NCBI RefSeq assembly: GCF_049331405.1
Contig: NZ_CP186274.1
Coordinates: 9,362,001-9,426,000, forward strand
Reading direction: 5' to 3'
From: PoT sp049331405
GTDB lineage: Bacteria > Planctomycetota > Planctomycetia > Isosphaerales > Isosphaeraceae
DNA: 64,000 bases
Shown here one piece after another: positions 18,901-26,274 of the stretch. The first letter of the stretch is position 1, and every line of letters starts with the position of its first letter. Below the pieces are notes generated by a model. It was not told where the DNA came from. It did not search any database and was given only the letters and a program-made list of their open reading frames with translations. Both the position numbers and the translations under genes were made by a program.

Positions 18901-21624
18901 CCCTTCGACGCCCACCTCGCGGGCCACCGAGGTCACCTGATCGGCGAACGTGGCGAGGGTGTCGATCATGCTGTTGATCGTATCCGCGAGCGCGGCGATT
19001 TCCCCCTTCGCCTCCACCGTCAGCTTCTGCTTGAGGTCGCCGTTGGCGACCGCCGTGACCACCTTGGCGATGCCGCGGACCTGGCTCGTCAGGTTGCCCG
19101 CCATGAAGTTGACGTTGTCGGTGAGGTCCTTCCAAGTTCCGGAGACGCCCTTCACCTGGGCCTGCCCGCCGAGCTTGCCTTCGGTGCCCACCTCGCGGGC
19201 CACGCGCGTCACTTCCGACGCGAACGAGCTGAGCTGATCCACCATCGTATTGATGGTGTTCTTCAGCTCCAAAATCTCACCCTTCACATCGACGGTGATC
19301 TTTTTGGAGAGGTCTCCATTAGCCACGGCCTTCGTCACGTCGGCGATGTTTCGCACCTGCCCCGTCAGGTTGCCGGCCATGAAGTTCACGCTATCGGTCA
19401 GGTCCTTCCACGTGCCGGCGACGTCGCGGACGTCGGCCTGTCCGCCGAGCTTGCCTTCGGTGCCCACCTCACGGGCCACGCGCGTCACCTCGGCCGCGAA
19501 GGAGCGGAGCTGATCCACCATCGTGTTGATGGTGTTCTTCAGCTCCAGGATCTCACCCTTCACGTCCACGGTGATCTTCTTCGACAGGTCGCCATTGGCG
19601 ACCGCGGTGGTCACCTCCGCGATGTTCCGCACCTGGCCGGTCAGGTTGCCCGCCATCGAGTTCACGCTATCCGTCAGATCCTTCCAGGTCCCGGCGACGC
19701 CCTTCACGTCGGCCTGGCCGCCGAGCTTGCCCTCGGTTCCCACCTCGCGGGCCACGCGGGTCACTTCCGACGCGAACGAGCTGAGCTGATCCACCATCGT
19801 ATTGATGGTGTTCTTCAACTCGAGGATCTCACCCTTCACATCCACGGTGATTTGCTTGGACAAATCTCCATTCGCGACGGCGGTGGTCACCTCGGCGATG
19901 TTCCGCACCTGGGCGGTGAGATTACCCGCCATGAAATTGACGCTATCGGTGAGGTCCTTCCACGTACCTGCGACGCCCTTCACATCGGCCTGGCCGCCGA
20001 GCTTGCCTTCCGTTCCCACCTCGCGGGCCACGCGCGTCACCTCGGCCGCGAAGGAGCGGAGCTGATCCACCATCGTGTTGATGGTGTTCTTCAGCTCCAG
20101 GATCTCACCCTTCACGTCCACGGTGATCTTCTTCGACAGGTCGCCATTGGCGACCGCGGTGGTCACCTCCGCGATGTTCCGCACCTGGCCGGTCAGGTTG
20201 CCCGCCATCGAGTTCACGCTATCCGTCAGATCCTTCCAGGTCCCGGCCACGTCCTTCACGTCGGCCTGGCCGCCGAGCTTGCCCTCGGTTCCCACCTCGC
20301 GGGCCACGCGGGTCACTTCCGACGCGAACGAGCTGAGCTGATCCACCATCGTATTGATGGTGTTCTTCAGCTCCAGGATCTCTCCCTTCACATCCACGGT
20401 GATTTGCTTGGACAAATCTCCATTCGCGACGGCGGTGGTCACCTCGGCGATATTCCGCACCTGGCTCGTCAGGTTGCCCGCCATGAAGTTCACGCTGTCG
20501 GTGAGATCCTTCCAGGTGCCCGCGACACCAGGCACGTCGGCCTGGCCGCCGAGCTTGCCCTCGGTGCCCACCTCGCGAGCCACGCGCGTCACTTCGGATG
20601 CAAATGAGCTCAACTGATCCACCATCGTATTGACGGTGTTCTTCAGCTCCAGGATCTCACCTTTAACATTGACGGTGATCTTCTTCGACAGGTCACCATT
20701 GGCCACGGCCGTGGTGACGGCGGCGATGTTGCGCACCTGGGCGGTGAGATTACCCGCCATGAAGTTGACGCTATCGGTGAGGTCTTTCCACGTGCCCGAG
20801 ACACCTTCGACCTGGGCCTGACCGCCGAGCTTACCTTCGGTTCCCACCTCGCGGGCCACGCGGGTCACCTCGGCGGCGAAGGAGCGCAACTGATCCACCA
20901 TCGTGTTGATGGTGTTCTTCAGCTCGAGGATCTCCCCCTTCACGTCCACGGTGATCTTCTTCGAGAGGTCGCCGTTCGCGACAGCCGTCGTCACTTCCGC
21001 GATGTTGCGCACCTGGCCCGTCAGGTTGCCGGCCATCGAATTGACGCTATCGGTGAGGTCCTTCCACGTACCTGCGACGCCCTTCACATCGGCCTGGCCG
21101 CCGAGCTTGCCTTCCGTACCCACCTCGCGGGCCACGCGGGTCACTTCGGAGGCGAACGAACCGAGCTGATCCACCATCGTGTTGATGGTCTTGGCCGTGC
21201 GGAGGAAGTCCCCCTGGAGGGGCCGGCCGTTGATCTCGAGGGCCATCGTCTGCGAGAGGTCCCCCTGGGCGACGGCGCCGATCACGCGCGCGGTCTCGCT
21301 CGTCGGGTGGACGAGGTCGCCGATCAGGGCGTTGACCGAGGCGATCGAGGCCTCCCACGAGCCGCTGACGGCCCCGAGCGACGCGCGCTCGTTGATCCGG
21401 CCTTCCTTGCCGACGACCCGGCTCAGCCGCTCCAGCTCGTGGGCCATCCGCTCGTTCAGCTCGATGACCTCGTTGAATGTGTCGGCCACCTTGCCTGCGA
21501 GCCCCGTCCAGTCGATCGGCAGGCGTGCCGAGAAGTTCCCCTTCTTGAGGGCGGTCAGCGCGGTCAAGAGCGCGGTGGTCGTCTGGTCGGCACCCTGGGA
21601 CATCGGCTCCTGCAAGGCTGGCAT
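15901..21624 (-). CDS. Giant soluble hybrid histidine kinase with nine tandem HAMP repeats
   Basis: The 1907-residue protein begins with two divergent HAMP-like segments. Nine 92-residue repeats follow (about residues 170-997), each starting T/VEGKLGGQA and carrying TWKDLTD, VRNIAEVTTAVANGDL and INTMVDQL. Next come a GAF domain (about 1010-1150), a Gln/Glu-rich coiled coil, HisKA (H1235 in NMSHELRTPLNS) and the ATPase domain (GGTGLGLAISRE). Three receiver-like domains end it: one with Asp1569, a degenerate one without an acceptor Asp (CVVFGSPP), and a final one with Asp1838. No membrane segment is present. The layout recalls fungal Nik1-type osmosensing kinases. The ATG at 21624 has GGAG nine bases upstream. 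Confidence 0.94.
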   Translation of the reverse strand: MPALQEPMSQGADQTTTALLTALTALKKGNFSARLPIDWTGLAGKVADTFNEVIELNERMAHELERLSRVVGKEGRINERASLGAVSGSWEASIASVNALIGDLVHPTSETARVIGAVAQGDLSQTMALEINGRPLQGDFLRTAKTINTMVDQLGSFASEVTRVAREVGTEGKLGGQADVKGVAGTWKDLTDSVNSMAGNLTGQVRNIAEVTTAVANGDLSKKITVDVKGEILELKNTINTMVDQLRSFAAEVTRVAREVGTEGKLGGQAQVEGVSGTWKDLTDSVNFMAGNLTAQVRNIAAVTTAVANGDLSKKITVNVKGEILELKNTVNTMVDQLSSFASEVTRVAREVGTEGKLGGQADVPGVAGTWKDLTDSVNFMAGNLTSQVRNIAEVTTAVANGDLSKQITVDVKGEILELKNTINTMVDQLSSFASEVTRVAREVGTEGKLGGQADVKDVAGTWKDLTDSVNSMAGNLTGQVRNIAEVTTAVANGDLSKKITVDVKGEILELKNTINTMVDQLRSFAAEVTRVAREVGTEGKLGGQADVKGVAGTWKDLTDSVNFMAGNLTAQVRNIAEVTTAVANGDLSKQITVDVKGEILELKNTINTMVDQLSSFASEVTRVAREVGTEGKLGGQADVKGVAGTWKDLTDSVNSMAGNLTGQVRNIAEVTTAVANGDLSKKITVDVKGEILELKNTINTMVDQLRSFAAEVTRVAREVGTEGKLGGQADVRDVAGTWKDLTDSVNFMAGNLTGQVRNIADVTKAVANGDLSKKITVDVKGEILELKNTINTMVDQLSSFASEVTRVAREVGTEGKLGGQAQVKGVSGTWKDLTDNVNFMAGNLTSQVRGIAKVVTAVANGDLKQKLTVEAKGEIAALADTINSMIDTLATFADQVTSVAREVGVEGKLGGQASVPGAAGTWKDLTDNVNQLAANLTTQVRAIAEVATAVTKGDLTRSIKVEALGEVAVLKDNINEMIRNLKDTTLKNSEQDWLKTNLAKFSRMLQGQKDLLTVGRLILSELAPVVSAQHAVFYILDTSKETTQLTLLASYAYKGLSAVGTQLGLGEGLVGQCALEKQKILLSNVPPDYIRIKSGLGDAAPLNILVLPVIFEGQVKGVLELASFERFNPTHQAFLDQLTESIGIVLNTIVANMRTEDLLKQSQSLAQELQSRQEELQQTNQELQEKAMLLAHQNQEVERKNREVEQARQDLEEKAKQLALTSKYKSEFLANMSHELRTPLNSLLILSDQLSKNPEGNLKPKQTEFAKTIHSSGNDLLMLINDILDLSKIESGTVQVDIGELRLGELQSYVERTFRHVAESKGVDFVIEMDAALPKALYTDAKRLQQVIKNLLSNAFKFTHQGRVSLSVKPARNGWNPENDDLNRAVGVLAISVADSGIGISPDKQQIIFEAFQQADGSTSRKYGGTGLGLAISREISRLLGGEIRLVSVPGKGSTFTLYLPQNYSSPKTVRRPQITAVEVEPGSKVSPTLDIPPMVLETPMLVNEVGDDRDSIQPGDPLLLIVENDLSFAKLLLEAAREKGFKGLVTSLGAAALALTRDYKPDAITLDICLPDIDGWRVLDRIKNDISTRHIPVCVVSTEEMFDRGMGEGALSVAIKPFKSRETLEQLLETIRAFVNRRVKDLLLVDNRRGRSDELFDYIGAEELRITPASTAEDALKLLDQKHIDCVVFGSPPTDMSTEAFLKRLRPDQGTTFPVIVYSESAAPRREMPLPGGLAPNVVFRQVNSPERLLDSTSYFLHSPVAKLTDTKRRMLEELHQGDDVLVGKKVLIVDDDIRNIFALTSILEWRNMTIRSAETGRDAINLLQAEPDIDIVLMDIMMPEMDGIDTMKAIRKLPLFNELPIIAVTAKAMKGDREKCIEAGAWDYLSKPVDTEQLLVVLRAWLHG
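18634..21117. repeat. Nine tandem 276-bp coding repeats (HAMP units), with a 552-bp higher-order period
   Basis: Each unit of 276 bases encodes 92 residues. Inner units alternate between two versions, NSMAGNLTGQ with LRSFAAEV and NFMAGNLT with LSSFASEV. As a result blocks 552 bases apart are almost identical: for example 19501-19805 and 20053-20357 differ at only a few positions. This points to expansion by two-unit steps or ongoing gene conversion. Confidence 0.92.
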
Positions 21625-22346
21625 CGCGAAATCTCCCGGGGGGCATAGGACCATTGGCGAAGGTCGTCCAGTCGAGTCGCCTTCAACCTATCCACATAAC
21701 CTTAACCGCTCAGCATCGCCCCGAGGCATCACACGATCGTCGCGCCGGGACGCCCTCGCCGCGCGGACATCGACCGGCGGCCGGCCCGTCTTGGGGCGAG
21801 GGACTCCAGGACGGGGGGACATCCGGCATCGATCGAGGAATTGCGTCATCGCTCTCAAGGAGCCCACGTCTCGTCGCCGAGATCATCGCGTCACCGCGTC
21901 ACCCTCGAAGGCTCGGACCCGGAATTCACCCGGGTCGACGACGCCCTGACGTGCGGGGCGGAGCAGGCTGACCTCGCCGCGATGCCTCAAGCAAGGACAC
22001 GTCCTTCGGCAAACGTTCGAGAGGCGCGACGGAACTGGATCAGGCGGAGAAAGAGATCGACGGACGCCCATTTCTCCAAGCCAACCGTCCTTGAAGGATA
22101 ATGCGGAAACGAAGGGAGGGTCAACCATGAACCTCGGACACGGCCTATCACCTGGAAATCCAGTTGCTGAAAGTGAAATCCCGGGTCTCACGATGATCTT
22201 GATGGACCAACCCACGCCCGCAATTCAACCGATCTACCCAGACCGACTATTCTCCAAGCGAATACCGCCGGTTTGGCGCGGGGGGCCACGCTCATCCGGG
22301 GTCTCGCCATGAGCCCCGGGCGAGGAGTCCCCGGGCGTCCGACGGA
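21625..22346. other. Intergenic region with one weak small frame
   Basis: About 720 bases lie between the giant kinase and the methyltransferase gene. The only frame with a good ribosome site is 22127-22312 (61 codons, GGGAGG seven bases before ATG), but its composition is not protein-like and it ends against the methyltransferase stop. The kinase promoter presumably lies near 21640-21720. No RNA gene was recognised. Confidence 0.4.
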
Positions 22347-23159
22347 TCAGGGGGTAGCGGGGCTCGCGGCCTTGGCCTTCGCCTGGGGCTTCTCGAAGAC
22401 GATGATGTGCTGCCAGGGGAGGAAGTCGAACTTCTCCTTGAAGGCAAAGCCCTGGGGTTCGATCTCCCGGCGTACCTGGGCGACGGTCATCTTATGCTCG
22501 GGCTTGATCGGGACCTCGGGGTCTTCGCCGCGGAACTCGACGAGGACGAGCCGCCCGCCGGGCTTGAGCGCCTTGCGAAGGCCTTTGAGCGTGGCCTCGG
22601 GGTCGACGCACTCGTGATAGACGTCGACCATCAGGATGAGGTCGACCTGCTCCTCGGGGAGTTTGGGGTCGGTGGGGGTGCAGCGGACGGGCTTGATGTT
22701 CTTGACGCCCGCCTCCTTCATATTGGCCGCGAGCATCCGGAGCATCTCGGGCTGGAGGTCGGTCGCCAGGACGAGCCCCTTGGGCCCGACCCGACGGGCC
22801 AGGCGGAGGCTCGTGTAACCGACACCGGCCCCGACGTCGGCGACGGTCTCTCCCTCGCGGATCTTGAGGGCGTCGATCATCGCCTCGGGCTGTTCTTCCT
22901 GCTCGCGCTCGGGGCGGATGAGCCACTCGGCCCCTTCGTACGTCATCACCGGCGCGATGACGCGGCCCATGTAGGTCTTCGGGCCGTTGGAACGGCCGCG
23001 TCTGTTGGCCTTCGACTTCGGCTTCGATTCGGCCGGGGCGGGGGCAGCGGACTGCGCCTGAGCCTGATCCGGGGACGTCGAGACCTCCTGGGCCGGGACC
23101 GGTTCCGAAACCGCCCAGGCGGCCATGAGCATCCAACCTGCGAGACGTAGCGTGGACAT
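22347..23159 (-). CDS. Exported class I SAM-dependent methyltransferase
   Basis: The 270-residue protein starts with a signal-peptide-like segment (LAGWMLMAAWAVSEPVPAQ) and a low-complexity Ala/Pro/Lys linker to about residue 60. A Rossmann methyltransferase follows with motif I VADVGAGVGYTSLRLA, an acidic post-I residue (LATDLQPEM) and VDLILMVDVYHE. The perfect AGGAGG five bases before the ATG at 23159 fixes the start, so the export signal is genuinely part of the protein. Methyltransferases of this type with export signals are recurrent in planctomycetes. How they obtain SAM outside the cytoplasm is unclear. Substrate unknown. Confidence 0.87.
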   Translation of the reverse strand: MSTLRLAGWMLMAAWAVSEPVPAQEVSTSPDQAQAQSAAPAPAESKPKSKANRRGRSNGPKTYMGRVIAPVMTYEGAEWLIRPEREQEEQPEAMIDALKIREGETVADVGAGVGYTSLRLARRVGPKGLVLATDLQPEMLRMLAANMKEAGVKNIKPVRCTPTDPKLPEEQVDLILMVDVYHECVDPEATLKGLRKALKPGGRLVLVEFRGEDPEVPIKPEHKMTVAQVRREIEPQGFAFKEKFDFLPWQHIIVFEKPQAKAKAASPATP

Positions 23160-23225
23160 TCCGACCTCCTTATCGTGATCGATTCGGACTCCATCCTAAC
23201 GTCCGAACGCGGGCGCTTCGACGGC

Positions 23226-24071
23226 TCAGTCGGCGAAGGCGTAGCGGACGATGCAGTAGAGGGCCTGCACGCCGTCCTTCCAGCCGATCTTCTTGCCTTC
23301 GCGATAGTCGCGGCCGTTGTAGCTGACCGGGATCTCGTAGATCCGACAGCGACGGGCCGGGCGGCCTTCGAGCGCCGGGACCTGGAACCGGGCGACCTTG
23401 GCCGTGACCTCCGGCTCGAAGCCGAACCGGTTGCTCTTGAGCGGGATGTTCTGGATCACTTCCCGACGGAAGACCTTGTAGCAGACTTCCATGTCCGTCA
23501 GGTTCAGGTCGGTCATGAAGTTGGAGAGCAGGGTGAGGAAGCGGTTCCCCTGCGAGTGCCAGAAGTGGAGCACCCGGTGCTCTTCGCCGATGAACCGGGA
23601 GCCGTAGACCACGTCGGCCTTGCCCTCGAGGATCGGGGCGATGAGCTGCGGATACTGGTTGGGGTCGTATTCGAGGTCGGCGTCCTGCACGATCACGACA
23701 TTGCCGGTCGCGTGGGCGAAGCCCGTGCGCAGGGCGGCGCCTTTGCCCTGGTTCACGTCGTGGAAGACGATCGTCAGGTCCGGGTTATCGGCCGCCATGC
23801 CCTTGAGGATTTCGGTCGTACCGTCCTTGGAGCAGTCATCGACGAGGATGATCTGCTTGTTGATCGGCACGGCGCGGACCTGGCGAAGGATCTCGTGGAT
23901 CGTGTTCCGCTCGTTGTAGACGGGGATCACCACCGACAGCTTGAAGTCGTCGGGGATCCGATAGATCCCCCATTGCCGGCAGATGGCCTCACCGAAGGTC
24001 CGGAGCAGCCACTCTCGGCGCTCGTGCTCGTCGTCCAGGGGAAGCGTGAAGTTGGGATCGACGGTCGACAT
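23226..24071 (-). CDS. Family 2 glycosyltransferase (dolichyl/polyprenyl-P-sugar synthase-like)
   Basis: The 281-residue protein has a GT2 domain with SVVIPVYNERNTI, IILVDDCSKDGT, NQGKGAALRTGF and the metal-binding QDADLEYDP motif. A VVYGSRF segment and DMEVCYKVFRREV follow, as in polyprenyl-phosphate mannose or glucose synthases (DPM1-like). No C-terminal membrane segments are present, so it would be peripheral to the membrane. Start 24071 has AAGGA ten bases upstream; the frame extends 54 bases further. It transfers a nucleotide sugar to a lipid or glycan carrier, acceptor unknown. The next gene upstream is the CYSS-repeat protein, separated by a palindromic terminator. Confidence 0.9.
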   Translation of the reverse strand: MSTVDPNFTLPLDDEHERREWLLRTFGEAICRQWGIYRIPDDFKLSVVIPVYNERNTIHEILRQVRAVPINKQIILVDDCSKDGTTEILKGMAADNPDLTIVFHDVNQGKGAALRTGFAHATGNVVIVQDADLEYDPNQYPQLIAPILEGKADVVYGSRFIGEEHRVLHFWHSQGNRFLTLLSNFMTDLNLTDMEVCYKVFRREVIQNIPLKSNRFGFEPEVTAKVARFQVPALEGRPARRCRIYEIPVSYNGRDYREGKKIGWKDGVQALYCIVRYAFAD

Positions 24072-24276
24072 CGAAACAAAATCCTTGTGACCCGAACCAG
24101 GATCAATCCGCCCCGCTGGCGCCATTCACCGGGGAACAGGTCAGGCAGCCAGCTCGCCAAAGAAGTCTCAATCCAAAGATAGGACGTGCTTTGGTCTGAG
24201 GAAAGAGATTGCTCGATTCGAGTCGGGACGTTGGAAAGGAAAGACACCCCTTTACAACGAAACACGCCAAATAGAA

Positions 24277-24314
24277 ATGGTCCACCCCGGCGTCGCGACG
24301 CCGGGGTGGACCAT
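24277..24314. terminator. Perfect 38-bp palindrome, probable terminator of the CYSS-repeat gene
   Basis: The arm ATGGTCCACCCCGGCGTCG is exactly complementary to the following 19 bases, giving a perfect palindrome. It lies 84 bases after the stop of the minus-strand CYSS gene. On that strand it is followed by TTCTATTTGG, which fits a rho-independent terminator. A perfect, nearly loop-free palindrome is unusual and it could also be a protein-binding site. Confidence 0.65.
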
Positions 24315-24397
24315 CGGGGCACGAGGCCCACCATTATCGTTGACCGGACCGAGGGTCAGGAGGCCCTGGCACCGACCTGGAGGTTAGTCGTCACCGA

Positions 24398-25135
24398 TCA
24401 AGACTTCGGGGTTTCCGCGGCCGGGGCCGGAGCCGGGGCGGGCTCGGGGGCCGCTTCGGTCTTGGCGGGTTCGGGAGCGGGCGGGGTGGCTTCGGCCGGA
24501 GCCGGGGCCGGTTCGGGGGTCGGGGCCGGAGCCGGGGCGGGCTCGGTCACAGCCGGGGGCGGGGCCGGGGCGCTGGTCGTCGGGGCCACCGGGGCGGGCG
24601 TCATGACGCCCTGAGCGGCCGGGTAGGCCTGGGCCGAGCCCTCGACCACCGGGGTGTAGCTGCCGTAGACCGGGGGAGCATAGTCCACCGAGCTGTAGCA
24701 AGAGCTGAAGCAGGAGCTATAGCAAGAGCTGTAGCAAGAGCTATAGCAGGCCGAGCTGTAGCAGCTCGAGTACTGGTGGCCGCACTTCCTGTGCTTCCCG
24801 AAGAAGCCCGAGAAGAGGCCGTGCTTGTGCTTGCTGGTGTAGCAAGACGAGTAGCAGGAACTATAGCAAGAGCTGTAGCAGGAGCTATAGCACGAGGAGT
24901 AGCAGGAGCTGTAGCAAGAGCTATAGCAGCCGCTGGAGACGGGGGGAACATAAGCAGAGCTGTAGCACTGCTCGGAGCTGTAGCACTGAGCCGAGGGGTA
25001 GCTCACCGTCTCGACGCTGCTATAGCAGGACGAGTAGCACGACGAATAGCAGGAGGCCACGGTGACGGGCGCACAGCTCTTGTGGTGACAGCCTAGGCCG
25101 CTGAGGGCCATCAGCATGACGATCGTTCCCTGCAT
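24398..25135 (-). CDS. Cys-Tyr-Ser-Ser repeat protein with Pro/Ala-rich tail, probable exported surface protein
   Basis: The 245-residue protein starts with a short hydrophobic leader ending in ALSGLGC, a non-canonical lipoprotein-type cleavage site. It then has 17 exact CYSS tetrapeptides (plus CYTS and CFSS variants) in three blocks: residues 29-60, 70-101 and 125-149. A basic Gly/Phe/His linker (HGLFSGFFGKHRKCGH) separates the last two. The last hundred residues are Pro, Ala and Glu (EPAPAPAP type), as in wall-spanning linkers. There are 22 cysteines. Serine codons of both AGY and TCN families are mixed within the repeats, so selection keeps the peptide. Function unknown; a disulfide- or tyrosine-crosslinked surface layer is one inference. 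Confidence 0.8.
   Translation of the reverse strand: MQGTIVMLMALSGLGCHHKSCAPVTVASCYSSCYSSCYSSVETVSYPSAQCYSSEQCYSSAYVPPVSSGCYSSCYSSCYSSCYSSCYSSCYSSCYSSCYTSKHKHGLFSGFFGKHRKCGHQYSSCYSSACYSSCYSSCYSSCFSSCYSSVDYAPPVYGSYTPVVEGSAQAYPAAQGVMTPAPVAPTTSAPAPPPAVTEPAPAPAPTPEPAPAPAEATPPAPEPAKTEAAPEPAPAPAPAAETPKS
24689..25051. repeat. 12-bp coding repeats encoding CYSS
   Basis: Repeats of a 12-base unit (TGC TAY then two Ser codons) occur in three clusters inside the CYSS gene. The longest run is eight units between about 24833 and 24928. Tyr codons alternate TAT and TAC, and Ser codons vary across both codon families, so the array is not a freshly slipped microsatellite. Confidence 0.85.
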
Positions 25136-25608
25136 TTTCTAACCTCCAAGGTGCGTCAATCAATCATCGCGGGGCCGGTCAGTAAAAAACGCGCTTCGGT
25201 CGGGCGCGGAGGCCGATACTCGCCCCAACTCATCGACCTCACCCCGATTACCCGCCGACTCGTTTACAATCGATACCAACTGCTCAGGTACCGCAAATTC
25301 TAGACGACGACTTGGGAGAATGCAAACCACCATCGCAAACTTGGATAAAATAGAGAGGGTCCGGAGGTTTGCGAGGAGTCCCAACCCGATCGGATTTGCA
25401 GTCTGGCTAAAGTCTCCTGGCCCGAGTTCGCCGAGACGGGTTACGATCGAGCTTGAGGCGATCGGGGCCCAAACTGCCGATAAACTTGAGGTAACGTCCC
25501 GTCCGTGCCGCAAGGGGGGGCCGACTCGAGGCCCTTCGACGAAGAGTGGGCAAGCGCACGGACGGCTCGATCCGATTCGGCGGGAAAAACGCAAAAAAGG
25601 AGTGACGC
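25136..25608. other. Divergent intergenic region between the CYSS gene and the HTTM operon
   Basis: These 470 bases lie between a minus-strand and a plus-strand gene and must hold both promoters. There is an AT-richer patch near 25255-25365 with a TAAAAT element at about 25347, a possible -10 for the plus-strand operon, though no good -35 partner was found. No gene was supported. Confidence 0.4.
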
Positions 25609-26274
25609 ATGAAGGGGGGCATTGCCGGCAAACGGCAGCCTGATCGATCCTCGCAGGCGTCGAGCCCCGAGGCCGAGCCGAAGGCCGAGAATGGGGCCGG
25701 CTGGCCGCCCTGGGCGAAAGCCCTGGTGTCGCTGGCCCTGATCTTCCACATCGCCGCGATCCTCGCGGGGGCGCTCGCCGCCTCCCCCTCGTCGGAGCTC
25801 GAGCGGAGTTTCGCGGGCCTCTTCGCGACGTACCATCAGGTCATCGATCAGGGCTATTCGTATCGCTACTATTCCCCCGAGCCCGGGCCGACGGCCATCG
25901 CCATCGCGAAGATCAAGTTCGCCGACGGCCGGCCCGAGCAGACGGTCCGCCTCCCCGAGCGAGGGGTCTGGCCCAAGATCCGGTATCAGCGGCAGCTCGC
26001 CCTGGCCAACCACCTGGCCGAGGATTTCCGGATGGCCCAGGCGGCGGGGCAGGGGAACATGAGCAACTGGGCCCACTCCTACGCCAGGCACCTGGCGAAG
26101 GAATACAAGGGCTCGACGGAGATCTCCCTCTTCCTCCAGTCGCACCTCATCCCCAACATCGACCACATCCGGCACGAGCTGGACGAGCGCGGGTCGAAGG
26201 GCGTCGACCTCGATGCCGAGGAGTTCTTCACAGCACCCGAGCGGATCGGAGATTACCAGTGCGACGCCTTATAA
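25609..26274 (+). CDS. Single-pass membrane protein of unknown function, HTTM operon gene 1
   Basis: The 221-residue protein has a charged cytoplasmic N-terminus, one transmembrane helix (AKALVSLALIFHIAAILAGALA, residues 37-58) and a soluble domain to the end. Motifs visible are TYHQVIDQGYSYRYYSPEPGP and LANHLAEDF. AAGGAG lies six bases before the ATG. The gene overlaps the following HTTM gene by 16 bases, so they are co-translated. The pairing with a C-terminal soluble domain of this sort next to an HTTM protein is seen in other planctomycete-like loci as far as the domain logic goes, but no activity is known. It may be a partner subunit. Confidence 0.82.
   Translation: MKGGIAGKRQPDRSSQASSPEAEPKAENGAGWPPWAKALVSLALIFHIAAILAGALAASPSSELERSFAGLFATYHQVIDQGYSYRYYSPEPGPTAIAIAKIKFADGRPEQTVRLPERGVWPKIRYQRQLALANHLAEDFRMAQAAGQGNMSNWAHSYARHLAKEYKGSTEISLFLQSHLIPNIDHIRHELDERGSKGVDLDAEEFFTAPERIGDYQCDAL

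Noticed and set aside
15370..20607. A 1745-codon open frame on the plus strand opposite the HAMP kinase
   Set aside because: It mirrors the codon pattern of the real minus-strand gene. High GC at third positions removes stops from the opposite strand and the HAMP repeats make it look repetitive. No domain or ribosome site supports it.
18634..21117. Regular repeats at first sight like a CRISPR or satellite array
   Set aside because: The period is 276 bases without spacers and is in frame within a kinase gene.
22127..22312. A 61-codon frame with a good ribosome site
   Set aside because: Amino acid composition and position at the end of a convergent gene do not support a protein; kept only as a note in the intergenic entry.
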